Below are positions 35,344-42,667 of a stretch of 64,000 nucleotides of DNA, piece after piece. Position numbers and translations under genes: made by a program. Position 1 is the first letter of the stretch; each line of letters starts with the position of its first letter. This DNA is from Paenibacillus oleatilyticus (GTDB lineage: Bacteria; Bacillota; Bacilli; Paenibacillales; NBRC-103111). The notes under the pieces are model-generated. The model was not told where the DNA came from and searched no databases. It saw only the letters and a program-made list of their open reading frames with translations. The stretch lies in NCBI RefSeq assembly GCF_018998565.1, contig NZ_JAHNZO010000020.1:62001-126000 (forward strand), read 5' to 3'.

Positions 35344-35412
35344 TCACACCTCAAAGGGTGCTCCGGAAATCGCCTGCTCGAACTGTACATCCAGTTTGCG
35401 CAACCGCTCCAT
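35344..35412 (-). CDS. Possible 22-codon leader peptide of the tail operon
   Basis: ATG at 35412 follows GGGGGAGGGAGGA, a strong ribosome binding site, and opens MERLRKLDVQFEQAISGAPF before a TGA at 35344. It may be a leader coupling translation into the tail-terminator gene 36 bases later, or the stub of a deleted gene. Confidence 0.45.
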   Translation of the reverse strand: MERLRKLDVQFEQAISGAPFEV

Positions 35413-35457
35413 ATCCTCCCTCCCCCTGAAGCCTAATCTTGTGCGGCGGAGCGAATG

Positions 35458-35484
35458 CAAAAAGAGCCGCATCGCTGCGACTCT
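35458..35484 (-). terminator. Terminator between the upstream hypothetical gene and the tail operon
   Basis: On the minus strand a 9-bp stem AGAGTCGCA/TGCGGCTCT (one T-G pair, 4-base loop) is followed by TTTTT. It resembles the terminator at 36358-36385 in sequence. It ends the 35631-36266 transcript or, if the tail promoter lies in 35490-35630, acts as an attenuator. Confidence 0.75.
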
Positions 35485-35630
35485 TTCGTTCGTGTTCCCC
35501 TTAGCACAATTATCTTACATTAACATCATAGCACGGGAAAACCGCACCTCGTTACAAAGGTTGTCCATAGTTAATCCAACGCTTTTGCAGCGAAATTCCG
35601 ATGAAATTGCATCGGCCCTTCAGCTCAGCC

Positions 35631-36266
35631 TCAGCCCACGCCCTCGATACGTTCTACCTCCGCATACAGCTCCTCCGCGGCATTCCGCACTTCCTCACGC
35701 ACCGAATCGCAAAGCCGGCGAATCTCTTCCTTATATAGAAGCAAAATTTGCGCCGTATAGTAAACGAAGCTGTAAAATGTCTGATCGGAGACGGGATCGT
35801 CCTCCCAACGTTCCTCGTCCTCTTCTTCGTCTTCCGGCCAAAGCTCATTTTCATGAAGCAGATCGGTGATGGACGAGAACGGTTCCATCTCCACAACATG
35901 GCCTAGCGTATCTGCGCACGCAACCGCAATGGGCTGACACATCTTCAGGATCGCGACGACAAGCGCATTCAAACGCTCGCGCTCCTGCTCGCTTAATTCC
36001 TGCTTCGCGGAATCGTTCGCAGCTTCGCCAAGCACCCGCATCGCAAAAATGACGCCGAACGGCGTAGCGTGCCACAGCGTGCTTTGATGCTCAAGCTCCT
36101 CGCCCAATCGCCCGGCAGCATTGTCCAGCGCCTCCATCTCTCCGTGAGCCATCGCATGAAACCATTGCGGGACCCCCGCCGCCCGTCCGTAGGAGGAGAT
36201 CAGGCGCTGCCACGGAATGTCTTCCATTTTAACGTTTTTGATGAATGCCACATCCTGCTGAAGCAT
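35631..36266 (-). CDS. Hypothetical protein of the tailocin early region
   Basis: A 211-residue mostly helical protein with no recognised motif. It opens LQQDVAFIKNVKMEDIPW, has a central HATPFGVIFAMRVLGEAA segment and an acidic stretch PEDEEEDEERWEDD around residues 143-156. It lies between two similar terminators, so it is probably transcribed alone. A regulator, chaperone or self-protection role is possible, but the sequence decides none of these. Confidence 0.6.
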   Translation of the reverse strand: MLQQDVAFIKNVKMEDIPWQRLISSYGRAAGVPQWFHAMAHGEMEALDNAAGRLGEELEHQSTLWHATPFGVIFAMRVLGEAANDSAKQELSEQERERLNALVVAILKMCQPIAVACADTLGHVVEMEPFSSITDLLHENELWPEDEEEDEERWEDDPVSDQTFYSFVYYTAQILLLYKEEIRRLCDSVREEVRNAAEELYAEVERIEGVG

Positions 36267-36357
36267 CGGTTTCTCCCCATTTCCTCTTTATTGAAAATTA
36301 GCTTCATTATAGCACAAGCGAATCCTGCCGAACTGGCCAAGCAGACCCATAAACGCA

Positions 36358-36385
36358 AAAAAGAGCCGCAGACCGCTGCGACCCT
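36358..36385 (-). terminator. Terminator of the sigma-like regulator gene
   Basis: On the minus strand GTCGCAG/CTGCGGC (one T-G pair) is followed by TCTTTTTT, immediately after the stop codon of the Xpf-like gene. Confidence 0.75.
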
Positions 36386-36896
36386 AGCTAATCAATATTC
36401 CGTATTCCTTCAACGCTTTACGTCTCCATCCATAGAAGGTGGATAGGGAGATGCCCAGATCGCAAGCGATGTCATGCGGCTCGTTTCCATCCACATACAA
36501 TAATTTGAGCACTTGCGCGTATTCGTGTTTAAAATCGTCCAGAGCGTCCATCGCTCGCTCCATCTGCTCTTTTTGCCGTCCCAGCTCCTCCAGCTCGCTT
36601 ACCCGCGCCAATATCCCTTGATAGCCGTCCGACGTACCCATCTGCCCTTCCAATAGCGCCTTGATTTTCGCCTCCGCGCTTCGAAGCGCTTCTTGGTCTG
36701 CGCCGGATGCCGCCAGCTTCCGCCATTGCCGGTGCAGGTCTTGCAGTTGACCGTCCTGGACAATCGTGCCGAGCCGCATCCCGCCGCTGACAGGGTACTT
36801 CTCAAGCATCTTGATGCGTCCGACAAGCCGTTTATATCCGCGAAGCTGATCTATAGCCATCTTTTCGTAGTTTTGTTCGAGATTAAGCATCATCAT
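36384..36896 (-). CDS. Sigma-region-4-like late regulator (Xpf type)
   Basis: A 170-residue protein. The N-terminal two thirds are helical/coiled-coil (LRGYKRLVGRIKMLEKYPVS, ELEELGRQKEQMERAMD). The C-terminus is a sigma-70 region 4-like helix-turn-helix (EPHDIACDLGISLSTFYGWRR). PBSX Xpf and related phage proteins with this layout activate the late tail and lysis operon. It sits between the repressor switch and the structural genes, the expected place. Three ATG codons in a row follow AGAGGGG; the first was used. Confidence 0.8.
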   Translation of the reverse strand: MMMLNLEQNYEKMAIDQLRGYKRLVGRIKMLEKYPVSGGMRLGTIVQDGQLQDLHRQWRKLAASGADQEALRSAEAKIKALLEGQMGTSDGYQGILARVSELEELGRQKEQMERAMDALDDFKHEYAQVLKLLYVDGNEPHDIACDLGISLSTFYGWRRKALKEYGILIS

Positions 36897-36970
36897 TCCG
36901 GTTTATTCCCCTCTCGTCATTCTCTGGAAGCATGTCCGATCGAACTTACAGCTTAAACTTGCAGCACCGT

Positions 36971-37288
36971 TCACCCGAGCTTTTCCGCCGCGTAGAGCAG
37001 CTCGTCAAAATATATCGTCGGAACGTCCGGCAGCCGTTCGGCGCCGTAGTGCCGGAGGAGCGCCCGAATTTCACATTGACGTCCGGCTTGAACAAGCCCG
37101 GCAAACTTCGTCCGGATCATCTCCAACGTTACCGGTTGACACGGTTCCCAAGAACCTGCTTGTCCGCTGTAAACCTGTTCCGCCTTGTTGTTCTTCGCCG
37201 TCGGTGCGGTAACTTGCCGCCGTTCTCTTACAAGGTTAGCCGGTTGAGCGTCGTTTGCAGATTCGAGGTTTTGGACGGGATTCGTCAT
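36971..37288 (-). CDS. Small phage early protein, repressor-controlled
   Basis: A 105-residue protein. The N-terminal half is disordered (rich in Asn, Gln, Ala). The C-terminal ~50 residues (TLEMIRTKFAGLVQAGRQCE, ALLRHYGAERLPDVP) are of a kind common in Firmicutes phages, where they follow DNA-metabolism genes. Function unknown. The ATG at 37288 has GGAGGCG upstream. It is the first gene behind the minus-strand promoter that carries the ImmR-type operator, so it is probably the first gene derepressed. Confidence 0.65.
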   Translation of the reverse strand: MTNPVQNLESANDAQPANLVRERRQVTAPTAKNNKAEQVYSGQAGSWEPCQPVTLEMIRTKFAGLVQAGRQCEIRALLRHYGAERLPDVPTIYFDELLYAAEKLG

Positions 37289-37334
37289 ATTCGAGGCGCC
37301 TCCATTCGTTAGCATATCGTTCGTTTTACGAAAC

Positions 37335-37363
37335 TAAGAATAAGCTATTAGCTTCAAAATGAC
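37335..37363 (-). promoter_or_regulatory. Lytic-side promoter with operator of the tailocin switch
   Basis: On the minus strand TTGTCA (37363-37358) and TATTCT (37340-37335) are 17 bases apart. The spacer holds the palindrome AAGCTATTAGCTT (37340-37352, given on the plus strand), which reaches into the -10 box. A related site with the same AGCT-N3-AGCT layout lies in the opposing promoter. Confidence 0.72.
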
Positions 37364-37470
37364 AACCATTTAATTTAATCATATAGATTAATTATCGCAT
37401 AAAAACACCCAAAAAACAAACCATTTGCTTAATTATTCTCCCATTTTCTTCATTTTCAGTTTTCCAAAGC

Positions 37471-37499
37471 TTGATTATTAAGCTAAAAGCTGATATAAT
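37471..37499 (+). promoter_or_regulatory. Repressor promoter with operator-like site
   Basis: TTGATT (37471-37476) and TATAAT (37494-37499) are separated by 17 bases. The spacer contains AGCTAAAAGCT (37481-37491), an imperfect copy of the operator at 37340-37352 with the same AGCT-N3-AGCT spacing. This supports autoregulation of the immR-like gene. Confidence 0.7.
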
Positions 37500-37552
37500 G
37501 GAAACAAGTGTTCTTCTATTAAAAAGCCAGTTCAGAAAAGGTGACATGTCTT

Positions 37553-37999
37553 ATGGGGAATCGGGTGCGGGACATTCGAAAAGCAAGGAATATGGCGGGG
37601 ACCGTTGTCGCCGAACTGTTGAACATTACGCCTCAATATTATTACGAGATCGAAAGGGGAAAAAAACGGCTGAGCGCCGATATGGCCGGCAAGCTCGCCG
37701 CCCATTTTCAAGTGACGACGGATTACCTTCTGGGCTTATCCGACGAGCCTTCACCGAACGTATCGGCCATGGAGGAGAAGCGGGACGCGTCTCCTTTGAC
37801 ACCCAAAGAAGAGAAGGACATCGCCCGGGATCTTGAACGAATGCTCAGCGATCTCGAGTCTGATGAAGCACTTGCCTTTCATGGCGAAACCTTGGATGAG
37901 GAGAGTAAAGAATTGCTGCGAATATCGCTAGAGAACTCCATGCGGCTTGCCAAACAATTAGCGAAACAGAAGTTTACCCCGAACAAATATCGAAAATAA
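37553..37999 (+). CDS. immR: XRE-family repressor (ImmR-like)
   Basis: A 148-residue repressor. The N-terminal ~65 residues are an XRE helix-turn-helix (RVRDIRKARNMAGTVVAELL, ITPQYYYEIERGKKRLSADM). The rest is acidic and helical (PLTPKEEKDIARDLERMLSD), the dimerisation region seen in ImmR/Xre of ICEBs1 and PBSX. The ATG at 37553 follows AAAGGTGA. It is divergent from the late-regulator cluster, with operators in both promoters, and is followed 25 bases later by an ImmA-type protease that probably inactivates it. Confidence 0.87.
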   Translation: MGNRVRDIRKARNMAGTVVAELLNITPQYYYEIERGKKRLSADMAGKLAAHFQVTTDYLLGLSDEPSPNVSAMEEKRDASPLTPKEEKDIARDLERMLSDLESDEALAFHGETLDEESKELLRISLENSMRLAKQLAKQKFTPNKYRK

Positions 38000-38024
38000 A
38001 ATCGGTACGGGGGTAGATAAGCAG

Positions 38025-38495
38025 ATGCGAAATTCGAAACAAGCAGCCTTGCAACTGATTAAAAAGTACGGAACGAACAACCCTTTCAAAATCGCATCTC
38101 AGAAAAACATCCATGTTCTCTTTGAGCCGCTCGGCAATGTTCTCGGCTACTTCAGCACGTACAAACGAATCCGCTTCATCCATATCAACCAAGGCCTGGA
38201 TAAATCCGGCCAGCGCTTTACGTGCGCACACGAGCTCGGGCACGTGATCCTTCACCCCAAGGTGAATACGCCCTTCCTTCGCAGGAATACGCTCGTTTCG
38301 ATCGACCGGATCGAGAGCGAAGCCAATCAGTTCGCCGTCGAGCTGCTGATGCCCGACGAACTCATTCTGGGCGGCATGACGATCTACGAAGCGGCGGCAG
38401 CAAGCGGCGTGCCGCAGGAAGTAGCGCATTTAAAGAGTCTCCCGAAGCGGCAGCGCAGTATCTGGAAAAGTGAAGATACATATTTTACCATCTAG
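38025..38495 (+). CDS. immA: ImmA/IrrE-family metallopeptidase (antirepressor)
   Basis: A 156-residue zinc protease. The motif HELGHVILHPK supplies the HExxH zinc site; a following ESEANQFAVELLMPDE segment provides the third ligand Glu, as in ImmA, PBSX XkdA and IrrE. In ICEBs1, ImmA cleaves ImmR after DNA damage or cell signalling, releasing the lytic genes. The same pairing here suggests damage-induced production of the tail particles. Inference rests on gene order and motif; the triggering signal is unknown. Confidence 0.9.
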   Translation: MRNSKQAALQLIKKYGTNNPFKIASQKNIHVLFEPLGNVLGYFSTYKRIRFIHINQGLDKSGQRFTCAHELGHVILHPKVNTPFLRRNTLVSIDRIESEANQFAVELLMPDELILGGMTIYEAAAASGVPQEVAHLKSLPKRQRSIWKSEDTYFTI

Positions 38496-38515
38496 CCAAC
38501 GTAAGTAAAACACAG

Positions 38516-38553
38516 AGCCGGTGCTCCTAAACGCGGGAAACACCGGCTTTTTT
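38516..38553 (+). terminator. Terminator of the immR-immA operon
   Basis: AGCCGGTG/CACCGGCT (38516-38523 with 38541-38548) is followed by TTTTT, 20 bases after the immA stop. Confidence 0.88.
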
Positions 38554-38583
38554 ATAGAAAGCTCACAACAGTACTCCTCATAG

Positions 38584-38621
38584 AAAAATAGACCGCCCCC
38601 CACGAGAGAGAACGGTCTATT
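38584..38621 (-). terminator. Terminator of the arpU-like gene
   Basis: AATAGACCG/CGGTCTATT (38587-38595 with 38613-38621) is followed on the minus strand by TTTC, just downstream of the arpU-like stop. It may also work weakly on the plus strand. Confidence 0.75.
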
Positions 38622-38631
38622 TGTTGCCTGC

Positions 38632-39072
38632 TTACTGTGTTATCAGCTCGAACCCGCAATCCACTTCCAAAAATAAAGCCATTTCGTACATCGCCGCAAG
38701 TCGCTGCCGATCGTATGTATCCTTGGACATGCTCAGTCGGTCGCATACTTGCATATCCGTCGGCGTATTTTGCCGCATATACCGCGTTTCGATGATCGAC
38801 CGCTGCTTGTCCGGCAGCAGGCTCAGCGCGATTTCCACGGAATCGCACACGTAACTGCGGTGCATTTGCTCGTTTACATTGTATACGGCGATCTGCGCGG
38901 TAGGATCGCTTACCGCATTCGTCGCCCCGTGGTACCGCGGATCGTAACTGGCGGTAACCCGGGCTTCGCGTCGTTCGAAGCTGCTGTATTTGTAGCTCCG
39001 GTACAGAGCCAGCCGTTCTTCCATGGCTGCGCGGACGGCTTTTTTTTGCGCAAGTGTGAGCGTATCGTTCAT
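38632..39072 (-). CDS. arpU: ArpU-family phage transcriptional regulator
   Basis: A 146-residue sigma-like regulator. The C-terminal part shows the ArpU pattern: LLPDKQRSIIETRYMRQNTP, then the SMSKDTYDRQRLAAMYEMAL helix-turn-helix. These proteins activate late genes of temperate phages of Firmicutes. The ATG at 39072 has AAAGGTGG upstream; a start at 39120 would add 16 atypical residues. It is divergent from an XRE regulator, with operators between them, forming a second phage-type switch beside the tailocin locus. It might act on the tail operon or be a leftover of another prophage. Confidence 0.8.
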   Translation of the reverse strand: MNDTLTLAQKKAVRAAMEERLALYRSYKYSSFERREARVTASYDPRYHGATNAVSDPTAQIAVYNVNEQMHRSYVCDSVEIALSLLPDKQRSIIETRYMRQNTPTDMQVCDRLSMSKDTYDRQRLAAMYEMALFLEVDCGFELITQ

Positions 39073-39179
39073 AGCGACCACCTTTCGATTCACCCGAATG
39101 GATATTCTTGCAGCGGACAAGCAACCGCGGGCTGCTGTTCACCGTTTCTTGTTTTGTGTTAGTAACATTATCACACTTT

Positions 39180-39238
39180 CTTGCTATTAGCAACAATATT
39201 CAAAATAACATTTACTAATAGCAAGTAAACGTGTATAA
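39180..39238. promoter_or_regulatory. Divergent arpU/XRE promoters with two operators
   Basis: Two related 13-bp sites, TTGCTATTAGCAA (39180-39192, perfect palindrome around T) and TTACTAATAGCAA (39211-39223), have centres 31 bp apart. The second overlaps the -35 box TTTACT (39210-39215) of a plus promoter with TATAAT at 39233-39238. The first lies in the spacer of a minus promoter with a GATAAT -10 box. A degenerate third site may be near 39155. Confidence 0.7.
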
Positions 39239-39265
39239 TAGAAGAACAAGAAAGGATGTGCGCGG

Positions 39266-39937
39266 ATGAACGTTCAGCAGTTCGGAGCCTATTTAAAAAG
39301 CTTGAGGGAAGCCAAGGGGCTGACGCTTACCCAACTGGGCGATCGGATCGGCTACTCGAACCCTTATTTGTCCCAGATCGAAACGGGCAAGAAAAAAAAC
39401 ATGCCCTCGCCCGAGCTGCTGGAGAAGCTGGTCGAACCGCTTGGCGTCGAGTATGCCGATCTGATGGCAGCTGCCGGCTACCAGAAGCTTGCTGATACCC
39501 ACAAGTACCGGCAGGCGTTCCAAGACCTGCTCGATATTCTCGGGATCGACCTCGACGGGATCGTTCAAGCCCTTCCCGTCATTCCCCGGGCGGCCCTCAA
39601 ACGATTGGAACGGGATTATCGCCCGTTCTTCGGCGACGATTTCGAGATTACGCCGGACACGCTGCAAGCTTTGCTTCAGCAAGATCCGCCGAAGGTCGAG
39701 ATTTACAAGCTGATCGGCCAATTGGAAAGCATGGCGGGGCAGTTCCGAACGCCAGGAGCGGACGCCGAAAAAACCGATACCCAGACGCTCGAGCATCTGT
39801 ACGATATCGGCAAATCGCTCCAATATATTGACGGCCTCCAATACAACGGCCACCTGCTCACCGATCAAGACCGGCAGCGCATTCTCGGAATGCTCAAGCT
39901 GCTGTTCCCGCAATACGAGGAGCAGGCCAACGATTGA
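39266..39937 (+). CDS. XRE-family transcriptional regulator
   Basis: A 223-residue regulator. Residues about 4-65 form an XRE helix-turn-helix (LTLTQLGDRIGYSNPYLSQI). The C-terminal two thirds (LLDILGIDLDGIVQALPVIP, IYKLIGQLESMAGQF) are helical and match no effector domain I know. AGGATG precedes the ATG. The gene is divergent from arpU and its promoter is overlapped by an operator, so it probably represses both itself and arpU. It ends 9 bases before the convergent MFS gene, with no visible terminator. Confidence 0.82.
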   Translation: MNVQQFGAYLKSLREAKGLTLTQLGDRIGYSNPYLSQIETGKKKNMPSPELLEKLVEPLGVEYADLMAAAGYQKLADTHKYRQAFQDLLDILGIDLDGIVQALPVIPRAALKRLERDYRPFFGDDFEITPDTLQALLQQDPPKVEIYKLIGQLESMAGQFRTPGADAEKTDTQTLEHLYDIGKSLQYIDGLQYNGHLLTDQDRQRILGMLKLLFPQYEEQAND

Positions 39938-39945
39938 GACGGGCA

Positions 39946-41178
39946 CTACAGGTGTTCGCTCTCCAGCAAAGCCCCTTTTTTCCGAAACTGCAGCTGCACA
40001 AATCCGTATGCGGCTGAAACGAGCAGCACGCAGCCGGAAGCGATGTAAACCAAACGAACGCCGATAACGTCTGTTACGATTCCGATCACCGCAATAGAGA
40101 GCATCGTGATGAGCTGGACCAAGGTAGACCGGGCTGCCGCCACTTTAAGCAAAGTATGCTCGTCCGAGCTGTTTTGAACCATCGATTCTTGCGCCAGATC
40201 GCGGATTTGATAAGCCGGCCCCATCAACAGGACGAGCAGCAGCGCCAGCATGCTGTTCGATACGAACCCGTACAGCAGTGTCAGCACACCGAACAATGAC
40301 GCTCCCAATAGCATACTCACGGTCAGCTTCCCCTGCATCCGGCGGGAAAGACGAAGGACAATCAAACCGCCAACGATGGTGCCTAAATAGTAACCGCCGT
40401 TAATATATCCCCACCAGGCTTCACCTTCGTGCAAAGCCTCTTTGACAAAAGTTAACGTGACGGCTCCGATCCAGATCGTGCCGACCCAAGATTCGATTAG
40501 ATCCATCATGACAAGGACACGCAGTCCTTCATGCCTGTAAAGAATTTTCCAGCCTGCCGTTAATCCGGCAACAAATCCTTGTTCGCTCCGAAGCCCTGCC
40601 GGTTCATGCTTCTTCCCGTGCCGCTTCAGAAGGAACATGCATCCGATCGATACGACGAGTAAAGCAAACGTAATCCCAAGCGCAGCGCCTTGGCCTAAGA
40701 TGGTCAGCAGCACGCCACCCAAAGTCCATCCGGCAAATTGGAATGTTTGGTCCACCGTCGACAGCAAGCCGATCGCTCTCACCCGCTCACTCTCAGGTAC
40801 AACGGCTCGGAGCAGCGAGCTTTTTACAGGCGAGAACCAGCCGTTGAAAAAAGAAATGATCGCAAGCAGCCCCATGATGACAACCAAGGTCAAAGCGGAA
40901 ACGTCCTGCGTTAGCATCAGCGCAAGACACAGGAGAATAACCAGCTGCGTCGTTTGCGAAAAGATCAGCAGCGCGGGAAGCCGAAACCGGTCGGCAAACG
41001 ACGGCAAAACGACGCCGCTGACCATTCGCGAAATGGCGCTGATTAGCGTCACGGCCGCGGACAACGCCGTCGAACCGGTCTGCGCGTACAAATGCATGAC
41101 CACAACCATCGTATAAAGCGCAAAGCCGAGGTTGGTTGTCGTTTGGCTGACCAATAAAGCGTAAAATGAACGGTTCAA
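39946..41178 (-). CDS. MFS transporter
   Basis: A 410-residue membrane protein with about 12 hydrophobic helices. Motif-A-like loops read SFADRFRLP after helix 2 and the pattern SFFNGWFSPVKSSLLRAVVP (helix 4-5) fits the macrolide/multidrug efflux branch of MFS. Substrate unknown. The TTG at 41178 is preceded by GGGGGATTG and gives the usual short cytoplasmic N-terminus (NRSFYALLVSQ); the longer frame to 41205 is less likely. It is a chromosomal-style gene between phage-like regulators and the integrase remnant, so it could be cargo. Confidence 0.85.
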   Translation of the reverse strand: MNRSFYALLVSQTTTNLGFALYTMVVVMHLYAQTGSTALSAAVTLISAISRMVSGVVLPSFADRFRLPALLIFSQTTQLVILLCLALMLTQDVSALTLVVIMGLLAIISFFNGWFSPVKSSLLRAVVPESERVRAIGLLSTVDQTFQFAGWTLGGVLLTILGQGAALGITFALLVVSIGCMFLLKRHGKKHEPAGLRSEQGFVAGLTAGWKILYRHEGLRVLVMMDLIESWVGTIWIGAVTLTFVKEALHEGEAWWGYINGGYYLGTIVGGLIVLRLSRRMQGKLTVSMLLGASLFGVLTLLYGFVSNSMLALLLVLLMGPAYQIRDLAQESMVQNSSDEHTLLKVAAARSTLVQLITMLSIAVIGIVTDVIGVRLVYIASGCVLLVSAAYGFVQLQFRKKGALLESEHL

Positions 41179-41412
41179 GCGCAATCCCCCGCAGATTAAA
41201 TACACTTTTTATACTCGTATGTATGTTAAGTATGCAGGATTTATTATAAATGCGCCGGCTTGAGGAAGCAATTGTTTTCTGGAAATACATTGAAGAAACC
41301 TGATCGACGACGATCTACGTAACAGGGTGTTGTAAGGCCGAGGGACCCCGGAGGACACTTATAGGCTGCTTAACTGGAGCCGGATTTATTTGGATCACAA
41401 GAAACAATTAAG

Positions 41413-41670
41413 TTGTCGGAGTTACATCCGGGGCAATATATCAACTACAACGGTGAGGTCATTACAAAAGAGCAGGCAGTAAAGATCGTCGCTTCAGGAG
41501 AGCGTCCGGTACTGTACACGGTGTTGTCGCGCGGCCTTTCTTCAGTCGATGTACCATTCGCCAGTCCAAGGATCTTGCACCCAGCGGGCATGATGGTAAA
41601 AATGATGCCCGTGCATATCATGATGGTGGTGCGGATAGTGGTGCCGATGGAACGGATTGAAGCCGTGTAG
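41413..41670 (+). CDS. Possible gene remnant facing the His-rich gene
   Basis: From a TTG at 41413 the frame reads SELHPGQYINYNGEVITKEQ and continues to LYTVLSRGLSSVDV, which looks protein-like, up to about 41540. After that it only shadows the antisense His-rich gene. No clear ribosome binding site is present (GTTGTCGGAG only). It is probably the start of a gene cut off by a rearrangement. Confidence 0.3.
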   Translation: MSELHPGQYINYNGEVITKEQAVKIVASGERPVLYTVLSRGLSSVDVPFASPRILHPAGMMVKMMPVHIMMVVRIVVPMERIEAV

Positions 41671-41874
41671 ATTGAAGCTGTGAGGATTGAAGCTTTGAGG
41701 ATGCGTTAAACCGAGATATTGGTGATAATGCTGACCTTGAGACGGCCAATAAGGATTAGGTGGAAAGTGCTGAGTAGGCTGACCTGAAGGGCCGTGACCG
41801 TGCCACCAAGGATAACGATACGGATGGATGTGTTCGAACTCCTCTGCGGTTTCGATTATCGTCTCTTGAGACAT
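41542..41874 (-). CDS. His/Pro/aromatic-rich small protein
   Basis: A 110-residue protein. The first ~15 residues are ordinary (SQETIIETAEEFEHIHPYRY). The rest is dominated by His, Pro, Tyr, Trp and Asn, with repeats such as SFNPHSFNLHGFNPF, a His cluster HHYPHHHHDMHGHHFYHH and the end WVQDPWTGEWYID. AGGAG precedes the ATG at 41874. It has no signal peptide or membrane segment. The composition resembles spore-coat or metal-binding proteins of Bacillales; the role is not determined. Confidence 0.65.
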   Translation of the reverse strand: MSQETIIETAEEFEHIHPYRYPWWHGHGPSGQPTQHFPPNPYWPSQGQHYHQYLGLTHPQSFNPHSFNLHGFNPFHRHHYPHHHHDMHGHHFYHHARWVQDPWTGEWYID

Positions 41875-42047
41875 TTTTGATTTCTCCTCTCTGACTAGAA
41901 CATACTCCACCATATGTCAGTGAGGGGGAATTGGGCACTTATCCATCTAAAAAAATGGGCTTAAAGAGGACTTATCCCTCTCTGTAAGGGGAATGGATGA
42001 TAATTCCCTCTTTTTCCCAAGTACCGAAACAGAGCCGCTATTATTGA

Positions 42048-42617
42048 GTAATCACGAATGGCGTAAAGGTACGCTCTCTCAGTTTAGATGTTTATTGGGC
42101 AGATTTCGGCGAGGTGAATATAGACAAAAGCTTGCCGATAGATTGGGAATTTATAGATGATCCTAAAAATGAAAGCTCTTTTGGTGAAGTTGACATGCCA
42201 GAATGGTACATGCGAGAGTTGAAAGAATTTTATCACCAATGGAAAATCGATAAACTTAAAGTAGGGGACCTATGGAAAGGCGGAGACAGACAATTCATAT
42301 TTCATAGTGGATTTGGTGAACCATACTACCCTTCTACTACTACTAGGACATGGGCAAAATTTTTAAAGCGAAACAAATTCAGACATATACGTCTTCACCA
42401 TCTTCGTCACACATCCGGATCACTTCTTTTCGAGGCCGGCGAACAGATGAAATCCATACAAGAAAGACTTCGGCATTCACGTGAACAAACGATATGTGAT
42501 ATATACGTTCATGTTTCCAAAAAGAAGAAAAAACAGACTGCCAAAGCGTTCGATAAGTTCGATCCGAAAGCGAGTGGCACCAGTTTGGCACCAACATCAG
42601 AAAATGAGGTAAATTAA
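42048..42617 (+). pseudogene. Tyrosine recombinase (phage integrase) remnant
   Basis: Only the C-terminal half of an integrase is present. From 42048 an open frame reads RSLSLDVYWADFGEVNID, the damaged box-I region, then the catalytic HHLRHTSGSLLFEAGEQM, RLRHS and DIYVHV, the last with the nucleophile Tyr. The N-terminal DNA-binding domain and a convincing first catalytic Arg are missing, so it is not expected to be active. A GTG at 42114 gives a 167-residue ORF. The region is AT-rich compared with its surroundings and ends 51 bases from tRNA-Gly, as integrases next to attachment sites do. Confidence 0.82.
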
Positions 42618-42636
42618 CAACCTATAAAAATGACAA

Positions 42637-42662
42637 AAACCCTTGATATACAAGGGTTTTTC
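42637..42662 (+). terminator. Terminator after the integrase remnant
   Basis: AAACCCTTG/CAAGGGTTT (42637-42645 with 42651-42659) is followed by TTT. It could also terminate minus-strand transcription from the tRNA. Confidence 0.8.
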
Positions 42663-42667
42663 TTGTA

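Noticed and set aside
38025-38495. Toxin-antitoxin reading of the XRE plus HExxH pair
   Set aside because: HELGH with a downstream ESEANQFA segment and the phage switch context fit ImmR/ImmA better than an XRE-COG2856 toxin-antitoxin pair, although that label is sometimes used.
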